Below are positions 52,633 through 60,362 of a stretch of DNA of 64,000 bases, piece after piece (position 1 is the first letter of the stretch; each line of letters starts with the position of its first letter). A program made the position numbers and the translations under genes. The stretch covers positions 1,240,001 through 1,304,000 of the forward strand of contig CBDHES010000002.1 of NCBI GenBank assembly GCA_965262175.1, given 5' to 3'. The notes beneath the pieces were generated by a model. It saw only the letters and a program-made list of their open reading frames with translations, was not told the origin of the DNA and did not search any database. Source of the stretch: CADEDH01 sp965262175. Its GTDB lineage: Bacteria > Actinomycetota > Acidimicrobiia > Acidimicrobiales > SZUA-35.

Positions 52633-52958
52633 GGCTCCTCCCCGAGGGCGGGGGGAACCCGGAACAGGCCGTCTTCGATGGCCGGGGCGGCTTGCAGCGC
52701 CTCGTCTCGTACCCCGGCCGGGGCCTCGATCTCGTCGGGCCGGAAGACGTTCACCAGGTGGTACGGGTGGGCGGTGGGCGGCACCCCTTCGACGTCGATC
52801 GCCTGCAGCTCCCGGGCCCGATCGAGCACCGCGGCGAGCTGACCGGTGAACCGGTCGAGCTCGTCGTCCCGCAGGTCGAGCAGGGCCAGCTGGGCGACCT
52901 TGGCCACGTCGTCCCGGGTGAGGGCGACGCTCGCGGTTTCGGCGGGCTCTTCGGTCAC
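52629..52958 (-). CDS. gatC: Aspartyl/glutamyl-tRNA(Asn/Gln) amidotransferase subunit C
   Basis: 109 aa. L-T-R-D-D-V-A-K-V-A-Q-L-A-L-L-D-L is the GatC pattern and P-Y-H-L-V-N-V-F-R-P-D-E the C-terminal part. It is a small helper of GatA/GatB assembly. GTG 52958 is supported by TAGCCT 6 nt upstream; it heads the gatC-gatA-gatB operon. Confidence 0.95.
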   Translation of the reverse strand: MTEEPAETASVALTRDDVAKVAQLALLDLRDDELDRFTGQLAAVLDRARELQAIDVEGVPPTAHPYHLVNVFRPDEIEAPAGVRDEALQAAPAIEDGLFRVPPALGEEP

Positions 52959-52964
52959 ACCCCA

Positions 52965-52970
52965 AGGCTA
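52965..52970 (-). promoter_or_regulatory. Leaderless-type -10 TAGCCT of gatCAB
   Basis: On the minus strand it ends 6 nt before GTG 52958. Confidence 0.5.
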
Positions 52971-53008
52971 AGCACCGAGGCCCGCCCCTCCACGCCGGTG
53001 CCGACCGC

Positions 53009-53014
53009 TACCGT
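53009..53014 (+). promoter_or_regulatory. Leaderless-type -10 TACCGT of the SCP2-like gene
   Basis: TACCGT, 7 nt, GTG 53022. Its start choice is decided by this spacing. Confidence 0.5.
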
Positions 53015-53021
53015 GGCGGGC

Positions 53022-53447
53022 GTGTCTGCCTATCCGTTCCTGTCCGCCGAGTGGATCGAGGCGGCCCGACAGCTCCGGGCCCGCCACGCCGACGACCTCC
53101 CCAGCCCACCGGCCGAGGTTCGCCTGAACGTCGTGGTGACCGACATCCCCCACCGGGACGGCGACCTCCAGGGCCACATCGACACGACCGACGGCCAGGG
53201 CGTGATCATCGAGGAGGGTCACCTGGACGAGGTCGACCTGACCGTCACCCTCGACTACGGGACCGCCCGGTCGGCGTTCATCGAGCGGGACCAGCAGGCG
53301 GTGATGCAGGCGTTCCTCGGGGGGAAGATCCTCGTCGACGGCGACGCCAGCGGGCTGCTGGCCCTCCAGGCGGCGCCGCCCGAGCCCGACGAGCGGGCCG
53401 CGTCGATCTACGCCGAGATGCTGGCCTTCACCGCCGACGACGCCTGA
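53022..53447 (+). CDS. SCP2 sterol-transfer-like protein
   Basis: 141 aa. D-L-T-V-T-L-D-Y-G-T-A-R, then F-I-E-R-D-Q-Q-A-V-M-Q-A-F-L-G-G-K-I-L-V-D-G-D follows the SCP2 fold (a beta sheet then the conserved helix and G-K-I-x-x-x-G-D). Such proteins bind a lipid or acyl chain; the ligand is unknown. Divergent from gatC. Confidence 0.75.
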   Translation: MSAYPFLSAEWIEAARQLRARHADDLPSPPAEVRLNVVVTDIPHRDGDLQGHIDTTDGQGVIIEEGHLDEVDLTVTLDYGTARSAFIERDQQAVMQAFLGGKILVDGDASGLLALQAAPPEPDERAASIYAEMLAFTADDA

Positions 53448-53514
53448 TCGGCCACGCTGATCGGCCGCGCTGCTCGACCGGCGGCGGCACCGGTCCCGGC
53501 GGGCCAGCTCGGGC

Positions 53515-54030
53515 CTAGGGGGCGGGCTCGGTCCGGAGGTCGACGGGACTGGTCCGCCGGTGGATCTCGCCCTCGGCCGGTGCCGTCGAGACGACGACGC
53601 CATCGTCGGGCCCGGTGATCGTGCCGGCCACGAAGCCGGCCCGTTCGAGGGCGGCCACGGCATCGGTCACGTCCAGGCCGACGACGTCGGGGACCTCGCC
53701 CCGCCGAGCCCCGGACGACACCACGATCGTCACCTCGTCGCCGGGGGCCACCATCGCCCCCACCGGAGGATCGGTGTCGACCACGACCCCGGCCTCGTAC
53801 CGATCGGAGTGCGCCGAGGCCTCCGACACCGACAGACCCAGCTCGGCGGCCAGCTCGGCGGCCTCCTCCCCGGACCGGCCGACGAGGTCGGGCAACGGTT
53901 CGACGCTCCCCCGATCGTCGGGCCCTTCGGCGGCACCGCCTTCGGACGGCTCGGTCACGTCGCCGTCGTCGGCGTCGGCAGTGTCGCCGTCGGCAGTCGG
54001 CGTCGGCGTCGGCGTCGGGGAGTACGGCAT
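53515..54030 (-). pseudogene. C-terminal PASTA domains of the Ser/Thr kinase, separated by a frameshift
   Basis: Reading resumes in the kinase frame here. About 171 residues contain two PASTA repeats (L-P-D-L-V-G-R-S-G-E-E-A-A and V-P-D-V-V-G-L-D-V-T-D-A-V), with R-V-x-x-V-x-x-G and V-V-V-S-T-A-P-A-E-G. PASTA repeats sense peptidoglycan or muropeptides outside the cell. The upstream D/A repeats (GCCGAC tract, 53960-54030) are where the frame changes. An in-frame ATG at 54030 exists, but it is probably not a real start. Confidence 0.65.
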
Positions 54031-55087
54031 CGCCAGGGTCGGGTGCGACGGAGACGACGATCGTCAGCCGTTCGCCCTCGGCCAGCTCGACGCCGGGGCC
54101 CGGCTGCTGGTCGACGACGAGGCCGGGGGCCAGGTCGTTCTCGGGCCGCTCGGTCATCGACAGCTGCCAGTTGTTGCGGAGCGCGTCGACCTCGACGTCG
54201 CCGACCGGGCCACCGATGTAGTCGCCGACGGTCGCAGGGCCTGCGGTGTCGCCGGCCTCCGAGGTGACCGCCGAGACCGACGTCTCGGTCTCCGCCGTCT
54301 CGCCGGGGAGCCCGGTGCCGGTGAGGTAGTAGGCGACGACGCCGGCGACCACGGCGATGAGGACCACGACGAGGGCCGAGACCAGCCATCGGCGCCGTGA
54401 GCCGGTGGTCGGTCCGGTCCAGGCCGGATCGGGGGCCTCGCCCAGTCGGGCCGATTGGAGCCGGATCGATGCCGCGGCGACCGGGGTCGTCGGTTGCTCC
54501 CCGGTGTCGCCGGAGAGCCGGGTCAGCCGGACCGGCCGTGGGGTCTCCGAACCTCGGACCCGGGCCCGGGGGCGGCGGCGGCCGCTGTCATCGGCCTCGG
54601 GAGCCGGACCGGTGGCGGGGTCGTCGGTCCGCCGTTCGGCCAACTCGAACATCGACCGACCGTCCGATCGGGGCGGGATCGTCGGTTCCGGCTCGGTCGA
54701 CGGTGGGCGCTCCGGCTCGGCGAACGGCGACCGATCGACGGGCGCCGGCAACGGGGCCGGCCACGCTGGTGCGCCTGGGCTCGAACCGTCGAGGTCGCGC
54801 TGGGGCAGCCAGGCCGGCGGGGGCTCGACCGACCCGTCGCCCTCATGGGGTGGTGGCCAGGGCGGCGACGCCGTTGCCGGCGTGTCGTCGCCAGGGGCGG
54901 CGATCACCAGTCCGTCGCCGGTGTCGATCTCCACCACGATCTCGGCGAAGGGGTCGGCCGCGACGGTGGGGTGGACCGGGTCGACCTGGCGGTCGGGGTC
55001 GGCAGGGCGGGCGGTGTCGGCAACCTGGTCGGTGCCGGCGAGCCGGTCGGTGTCGGCAATGCGGTCGGGGTCGGCAGGGTCGGCAAG
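54015..55087 (-). pseudogene. Middle segment of the Ser/Thr kinase (TM and first PASTA) in a different frame
   Basis: This stretch makes protein sense only in the alternate frame: an acidic repeat-rich linker, then the membrane helix L-V-S-A-L-V-V-V-L-I-A-V-V-A-G-V-V-A-Y-Y and the first PASTA domain (V-G-D-Y-I-G-G-P-V-G-D-V-E to L-T-I-V-V-S-V-A-P). In the kinase frame the protein ends at 54904. Moving from the kinase frame to this one needs a -1 shift near 55087-54990; returning needs +1 near 54030-53990. Confidence 0.7.
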
Positions 55088-56688
55088 CCGGCGGAGTCGG
55101 CAGGGTGGGCGGTGCCGTCTGGCTCGACGGTCGACTCGTACCGCCGATCGTCGAGCGGGTGCCATCGGGGCTCCGACCAGGGACCCTCGGTCCCGGCGTC
55201 GGACCAGTCGGCGGTCGACGGGTCGAGCTTGGAGTGATCCAGCCACGACGGGGCGCTCGGTGCCCGTTCGAGCGCGTCCAGGTCCAGGTCCGGGTCCAGG
55301 CCGGAGCGGCGGTTGAGCTCGGCTGGTTCGGCCGGCGCGGCCGGTCCGGCGAGCGGTTGGCCGGCGGCACCGATCACCTCGACACCATCGTCGTCGTCGG
55401 GCCCGTCGCCGTCCTGGTCGTGGTCGGGCATCGGCGGAGGCGGCCAGTCGGTCGAGGCCGACGACCGGTCTCGACCATGCTCATCGCCGAGGACGGTCAG
55501 CTCGGGGGCCGGCCACGACCCGATGACCTCCGGCGGCGCGCCGAAGGGGCCGTGGGTGTGCGACGGGCGCTGGATCACCTGCGACTTGAGGCCCTCGGCA
55601 GCCACCAGGTCCTCGTCGAGGTCGGCGCCGACCCCGGAGGAGCGGCCGGCAAGGAGATCGAGGTCGGCCAGACGCCAGGTGTCGAGGCCGAGATCGACCA
55701 CCGGGTCCTCGCCGGCTGGCGGGCGGGGGATCGGGATGATCGGGGGCGGTGACACCGGCTGGACGGTGGGGTCGCCTCGGGGGCGATCGTCCAGCTCGGT
55801 GACCGGGATGAGCGGCAACCGTTCGGGGCGGGGCAGCGAGCGGGCGGCAGCGGTCAGGGATTCGACGAGCTCGGTGGTCGACGGTCGGAGCGCCGGATCC
55901 GCTCGCCCGGCTGGTCGGAGCGCCTCGCCGAGCGCCCCGAGCGGCCCGAAGCCGTCGAGGTCCTGATCCTGGCGCAGGCGAAGGGTCGCCACCGCGGTCT
56001 CGCCCACCAGCGGCACCCGGCCGGTGACCGCCTCGAGGATGGTGACGGCGAGGGAGTAGGCGTCGGCCCGACCGTCGACCGGATCGCCGTCGGCCTGTTC
56101 CGGTGCGGCGTAGCGGGCCGTCCCGATCAGGACCCCGCCCGGATCGGTCCACGTCGACTCGGCGATCGCCCGGGCGATGCCGAAGTCGGCGATCCGCAGG
56201 CGGCCCTCCTCACCGAACAGGAGGTTGCCCGGTTTGATGTCCCGGTGGACCCATCCCAGCTGGTGGGCGTAGCTCAGCCCCCGCGCCACCTGGAGGGCGA
56301 CCAGGAGCCCCTGGGACGGGGTGAGCAGCGCCGGGCCCCGCTCGATCATGTCGAGCAGGCTGCCGCCGAGCAGGACCTCGGTGACCAGGTAGGCGGTCGG
56401 GTCCTCCCCCCAGTCGTGGACGGTGAGGAGGTTGGGGTGGCTCAGCTGGGCCGCCGCCTGGGCCTCGGCCCGGAATCGGCGGCGGAACCTCGGATCGTCG
56501 CTGAGGCCGACCCGGAGGCGCTTCACCGCCACCTGCCGGCCGAGCGACAGGTCCTCGGCGAGGAACACCCGGGACGATGAGCCCTCGCCGATCGCCGCCA
56601 AGAGACGGTACCGACCCCCGAGGACCCGGCCCGCGACCTCGTTGTCGATCGATCTTGGTGGATCCTGATGGTGGTGGGATGCAGGCAT
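54904..56688 (-). CDS. PASTA-type Ser/Thr protein kinase, N-terminal part as read (PknB family)
   Basis: 594 aa as read, from ATG 56688. The kinase domain (about 20-290) is intact: G-E-G-S-S-S-R-V-F (glycine loop), V-A-V-K-R-L (ATP lysine), H-R-D-I-K-P-G-N (catalytic loop), I-A-D-F-G-I-A-R-A (DFG) and Y-A-A-P-E-Q (APE). A long P/D/S-rich juxtamembrane linker follows. The frame stops at 54904 before a membrane helix, which is found in the next frame, so a full PknB-like kinase of roughly 1055 residues is broken here. If the shift is real, the product is a soluble kinase with a basic S/R-T-P tail. Probably it is a sequencing or assembly error, but see findings. Confidence 0.85.
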   Translation of the reverse strand: MPASHHHQDPPRSIDNEVAGRVLGGRYRLLAAIGEGSSSRVFLAEDLSLGRQVAVKRLRVGLSDDPRFRRRFRAEAQAAAQLSHPNLLTVHDWGEDPTAYLVTEVLLGGSLLDMIERGPALLTPSQGLLVALQVARGLSYAHQLGWVHRDIKPGNLLFGEEGRLRIADFGIARAIAESTWTDPGGVLIGTARYAAPEQADGDPVDGRADAYSLAVTILEAVTGRVPLVGETAVATLRLRQDQDLDGFGPLGALGEALRPAGRADPALRPSTTELVESLTAAARSLPRPERLPLIPVTELDDRPRGDPTVQPVSPPPIIPIPRPPAGEDPVVDLGLDTWRLADLDLLAGRSSGVGADLDEDLVAAEGLKSQVIQRPSHTHGPFGAPPEVIGSWPAPELTVLGDEHGRDRSSASTDWPPPPMPDHDQDGDGPDDDDGVEVIGAAGQPLAGPAAPAEPAELNRRSGLDPDLDLDALERAPSAPSWLDHSKLDPSTADWSDAGTEGPWSEPRWHPLDDRRYESTVEPDGTAHPADSAGLPTLPTPTALPTPTGSPAPTRLPTPPALPTPTARSTRSTPPSRPTPSPRSWWRSTPATDW

Positions 56689-56770
56689 GCCGTCGTCTCA
56701 AGAGGTCGTGGCCCGCCGTATCCGCTCTTGAGGATATTGGTTGGATGTCCCCGACCGAACCTCCGGTTGG

Positions 56771-56776
56771 CACAAT
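56771..56776 (+). promoter_or_regulatory. -10-like CACAAT of the small TM protein gene
   Basis: CACAAT, 7 nt, GTG 56784. The ATG at 56775 falls within this hexamer. Confidence 0.35.
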
Positions 56777-56783
56777 GAGCGTC

Positions 56784-57302
56784 GTGGTGACGGTCCGACA
56801 GCAACGCCTGGTGACGTGGGGTCTCGCTCTGGTGGCGACGATGGCCCTGGTCCTCGCCATCGCCTTCCAGGGCGATCGGACCATCGAGGACGACGAGCCG
56901 ATCGTCGACCGACCGGCCGGTGCCGGCGGCGACGGAGGGGCCACCGCCAGCCCCCGACCGATCAATCCGATCGAGGGGTTCCTGCCCCGATCGGGCGAGG
57001 GCAGCGGCTGCCAGGAGCCGGTCGGGGTCGACCTGATCACCGGCTACGCCGCCACCCTGACGATCAACGGCATCCGGATCACCCCCGAGGAGATGAACGT
57101 GAACCTCGATGACGACGGGCAGATCTCCCAGGAGATCACGGCGTCCCGGTCGTTGTCCCAGTTCACCTTCGGCCCCGAGCCGGACTGCCCCAACGGTCGG
57201 GTGCTCCGCCCGACCGACAACGTGATGCAGGCCTGTGTGTACCGGCTGGAGGATGGCCCCGAGTCCTGCACCGTCGCCGAGTACGTGTTCGACGTCGCCT
57301 GA
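56784..57302 (+). CDS. Small protein with one N-terminal membrane helix and a cysteine-bearing outside domain
   Basis: 172 aa from GTG 56784 (175 from ATG 56775). Helix V-T-W-G-L-A-L-V-A-T-M-A-L-V-L-A-I-A-F acts as anchor. The soluble part contains four Cys (S-G-C-Q-E-P, P-D-C-P-N-G, Q-A-C-V-Y-R, E-S-C-T-V-A), suggesting disulfides outside the cell. No family is recognised. It is divergent from the kinase across 95 bp and may be co-regulated with it. Confidence 0.65.
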   Translation: MVTVRQQRLVTWGLALVATMALVLAIAFQGDRTIEDDEPIVDRPAGAGGDGGATASPRPINPIEGFLPRSGEGSGCQEPVGVDLITGYAATLTINGIRITPEEMNVNLDDDGQISQEITASRSLSQFTFGPEPDCPNGRVLRPTDNVMQACVYRLEDGPESCTVAEYVFDVA

Positions 57303-57320
57303 CCGAAGGGACGGGCGACC

Positions 57321-59414
57321 TCAGCCGGGATCGACGTCGGGTGGGTCCGGCGCCTCGCCTTCGGCGGGAACCCCCGGCACCGAACCGGTGGCCAGCAGCT
57401 CGGTGAAGCCGGCCTCGTCGATCACCGGGACCCCGAGCTCGGTCGCCTTGGTCAGCTTCGAAGCGCCGGGCTCGGTGCCGACCACCAACGCCGCGGTCTT
57501 CTTCGACACCGAGCCGGGGTTCTTGCCACCCCGGCTCTTGATGGCATCGGCGGCCTCGTCCCGGCTGTAGCCGTCGAGGGTCCCGGTGACGACGATCGTC
57601 ATCCCCTCCAGCACCTTCGGCACGTCGGAGGCCGGGGTGCCCACCAGGTTGACCCCGGCCGCCCGGAGCTTGTCGACCAGGGCCCGGGCCTCGTCGGTGG
57701 CGAAGTAGTCGACCACGCTGCGGGCGATGGTCGGCCCAACGCCGTCGATGGCCGCCATCTCCTCGGCGGAAGCGGCCATCAAGGCGTCGATGTCGACGTA
57801 GGTCCCGGCCAGGAGCTCGGCTCCGGCCGGTCCGAGGTGGCGGATCCCGAGGGCGACCAGGAGCCGGGCCAGGGGGCGGGTCTTCGACTCCTCGATCGCC
57901 GCCCGGAGGTTGTCGATCGAGAGCTGCCCGAACCCTTCGAGGGATGCGACCCGGTCCCAGTCGATGGCGTAGATGTCGCCGACGTCGGCGATCAGCTCCT
58001 CGGCGAGGAACAGGTGGACCCGGCTCTCCCCCAGCCCCTCGATGTCCATACCGCCCCGGGAGGCGAAGTGCTCGATCCGGGTCTGACGCTGGGCCGGGCA
58101 TCGGGGGTTGACGCAGAAGATGTGGGCCTCACCCTCGGGGCGGACCAGGTCGTGGTCGCAGGCCGGGCAGGTGGCCGGGAACCGCCAGCGGCGGAGACCT
58201 CGGCGCCGCTCGGAGAGCACCGGGCCGAGGACCTCGGGGATGACGTCGCCGGCCTTGCGGACGACGACGGTGTCGCCGGGGCGGACATCCTTGGCGTCGA
58301 CCTGGTCCTGGTTGTGGAGGGTGGCCATCTGCACCGTCGAGCCGCCGACGAAGACCGGCTCCAGGACGGCGAAGGGGGTGGCCTTGCCGGTCCGGCCGAT
58401 CGACACCTGGATCTCGAGGAGCTTGGTCGTCCGCTCCTCGGGCGGGAACTTGTAGGCGATGGCCCACCGGGGGGCCTTGGCGGTCGAGCCGAGCGCCCGC
58501 TGGCGGGTGAGGCGGTCCACCTTGACCACCGCTCCGTCGATCTCGTAGTCGAGGTCGTGCCGGTGCTCCAGCCAGTGCTCGGCGAAGGCGGCGACGTCGT
58601 CGATCGTGGTCACCAGGCGCCGCTCGGGGTTGACCGGCAGCCCGGCCTCGGCGAGCCAGTCGAGCACGTCGCTGTGGCCGGCCAGGTCCGGACTTCCCTC
58701 GACGACCCCCAGGCCGTAGGTCCAGAACGCCAGGCCCCGTCCGGCGGTGATGGCCGGGTCCTTCTGGCGGAGGCTGCCGGCCGCGGTGTTGCGGGGGTTG
58801 GCGTACCGGGGGAGGCCGGCCGCCTCCTGGGCGTCGTTGAGGGCGTCGAAGATGCCGATCGGGAGGTACACCTCACCCCGGACCTCGACCACGGCCGGCG
58901 GATCGGCGATCGTCAGGGCGTCGGGGATAGCGGCGATCCCCCGGACGTTGGCCGTGATGTCTTCCCCGACCCGGCCGTTTCCCCGGGTGGCGGCCAGGAC
59001 CAGCCGGCCCCGCTCGTAGCGCAGCGAGCAGGCCACCCCGTCGATCTTGAGCTCACAGACGTACCCCACCGGAGCCGAGGCATCGCCCAGGTCGAGGCCC
59101 TTGGCCACCCGATCGGCCCACGCATCGAGCTCGGCCCGATCGAAGGCGTTGTCGAGGCTCATCATCGGGATCTGATGCTCGACCGGAGCGAACGTGGCCG
59201 ACGGCGCGCCCCCGACCGCCTGGGTCGGGGAATCGTCGGACCGGAGCTCGGGGTGCTGCTCCTCCAGCTCGATCAGCTCCCGGACCAGGGCGTCGAAGTC
59301 GGCGTCGGGGATCTCGGGGGCGTCGAGGGTGTGGTACCGCTCGTTGTGGTATGCGATCAGATCCCGCAGCTCGGCGGCCCGAAGGTGGGCCTCGGAGTCG
59401 GTTGCGCCGGCCAT
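57321..59414 (-). CDS. ligA: NAD-dependent DNA ligase LigA
   Basis: 697 aa. Adenylation domain with active Lys123 in E-L-K-I-D-G, OB fold, Cys4 zinc finger (C-P-A-C ... C-V-N-P-R-C), helix-hairpin-helix region and C-terminal BRCT (I-V-V-T-G-T-L-D-G-Y-S-R). It seals nicks in replication and repair. ATG 59414 is supported by TAGCCT 6 nt upstream. The promoter interlocks with that of the divergent gene. Confidence 0.97.
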   Translation of the reverse strand: MAGATDSEAHLRAAELRDLIAYHNERYHTLDAPEIPDADFDALVRELIELEEQHPELRSDDSPTQAVGGAPSATFAPVEHQIPMMSLDNAFDRAELDAWADRVAKGLDLGDASAPVGYVCELKIDGVACSLRYERGRLVLAATRGNGRVGEDITANVRGIAAIPDALTIADPPAVVEVRGEVYLPIGIFDALNDAQEAAGLPRYANPRNTAAGSLRQKDPAITAGRGLAFWTYGLGVVEGSPDLAGHSDVLDWLAEAGLPVNPERRLVTTIDDVAAFAEHWLEHRHDLDYEIDGAVVKVDRLTRQRALGSTAKAPRWAIAYKFPPEERTTKLLEIQVSIGRTGKATPFAVLEPVFVGGSTVQMATLHNQDQVDAKDVRPGDTVVVRKAGDVIPEVLGPVLSERRRGLRRWRFPATCPACDHDLVRPEGEAHIFCVNPRCPAQRQTRIEHFASRGGMDIEGLGESRVHLFLAEELIADVGDIYAIDWDRVASLEGFGQLSIDNLRAAIEESKTRPLARLLVALGIRHLGPAGAELLAGTYVDIDALMAASAEEMAAIDGVGPTIARSVVDYFATDEARALVDKLRAAGVNLVGTPASDVPKVLEGMTIVVTGTLDGYSRDEAADAIKSRGGKNPGSVSKKTAALVVGTEPGASKLTKATELGVPVIDEAGFTELLATGSVPGVPAEGEAPDPPDVDPG

Positions 59415-59420
59415 GGGCCG

Positions 59421-59426
59421 AGGCTA
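59421..59426 (-). promoter_or_regulatory. Leaderless-type -10 TAGCCT of ligA
   Basis: On the minus strand it ends 6 nt before ATG 59414. It occupies the position where the plus-strand promoter would need its -35. Confidence 0.5.
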
Positions 59427-59443
59427 CTGGGCCCGTCGATGGG

Positions 59444-59449
59444 CACAAT
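59444..59449 (+). promoter_or_regulatory. Leaderless-type -10 CACAAT of the gene at 59456
   Basis: CACAAT, 6 nt, GTG 59456. It sits where ligA's -35 should be, 17 bp from TAGCCT. Confidence 0.4.
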
Positions 59450-59455
59450 GGACCG

Positions 59456-60358
59456 GTGAACCCCGCTTCGCTCGTCGCCCGGGCCGGTCTCTGGCCGCTG
59501 CGCGTCCTGTGGTTCCTGGCTCCGGTGGCCGCCGGGCCCGGTCTGACCCAGGCCCTCGACCGCTTCGACGACCCCGGGCCCCTGATCGGCGAGATCGGGC
59601 TGTGGTCGGCCTGGTTCGTCGGCCTGGTCGCCACGCTGGTGCCGACCGCACTGAGCCTGACGGCGATCCGTGTCCTCACCCCGGCCGTGGCCGCCCTGGC
59701 GATGATGGCCGGCGTGCTCGGCGGGGCGTGGCCCCGGTCGCTGCTCCTCGCCCTCGTCTACGGGGCGCTGGTGACCGGGGTCTGCTACGTGCCGATCGTC
59801 GGCGACCGGATGGTCAACGGGGCGGCCTACGGGTCGGAGCGGCGGATGACGCTTCGACCACCGGCCTTCGCCCTCCTCGGGCCCATTCAGCTGGCGTGGG
59901 TCGTCACGTTCGCCGGGGCGGTCACCGGCCCCCTCGTCCTCGCCTCGGGCCGCTACGTGGTCGGCGCGGCCGCCGCCGTGGTCGGGGCGGGAGCGGTCTG
60001 GGCCGGGTTCCGGGTGCTCCACCAGCTGTCACGGCGGTGGATCGTGTTCGTGCCGGCCGGATTCGTGATCCACGATCACGTGGTCCCGGCCGAGTCGATC
60101 CTGCTCCGTCGGTCGACGATCACCTCGCTCGGCGCGGCCCAAGCCGGCACCACCGCCGTCGACCTCACCGGCGGGGCCTACGGCCTGGCCCTCGAGGTGG
60201 TCCTCGACGAGCCGGTGCCGTTCACCCGACGGGCCCGGGGGCAGGTCGAGACCGTGTCGGCCGACCGGCTCACGTTCGCCCCCACGCTGCCGGGAGCGAT
60301 CCTGGCTGAGGCCCGGATCCGGGCCATCACCATCGCCACCGCCGATCCGGTGGCGTGA
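59456..60358 (+). CDS. Actinobacterial multi-pass membrane protein of unknown function
   Basis: 300 aa from GTG 59456. Five or six helices fill residues 12-185, followed by a soluble domain of about 110 residues (W-I-V-F-V-P-A-G-F-V-I-H-D-H-V-V-P-A-E-S-I). That domain is found in conserved actinobacterial membrane proteins of unknown role. The gene converges with the anti-sigma-like gene. Confidence 0.7.
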   Translation: MNPASLVARAGLWPLRVLWFLAPVAAGPGLTQALDRFDDPGPLIGEIGLWSAWFVGLVATLVPTALSLTAIRVLTPAVAALAMMAGVLGGAWPRSLLLALVYGALVTGVCYVPIVGDRMVNGAAYGSERRMTLRPPAFALLGPIQLAWVVTFAGAVTGPLVLASGRYVVGAAAAVVGAGAVWAGFRVLHQLSRRWIVFVPAGFVIHDHVVPAESILLRRSTITSLGAAQAGTTAVDLTGGAYGLALEVVLDEPVPFTRRARGQVETVSADRLTFAPTLPGAILAEARIRAITIATADPVA

Positions 60359-60362
60359 CCTC

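Noticed and set aside
54000..54030. Phase variation by slippage of GCCGAC units
   Set aside because: Units of 6 bp keep the frame, so loss or gain of repeats cannot switch the kinase on or off.
53408..55246. Single 612-aa minus-strand frame as a complete gene
   Set aside because: Its ends are R-rich nonsense; only about 54015-55087 makes protein sense, as the middle of the kinase gene.
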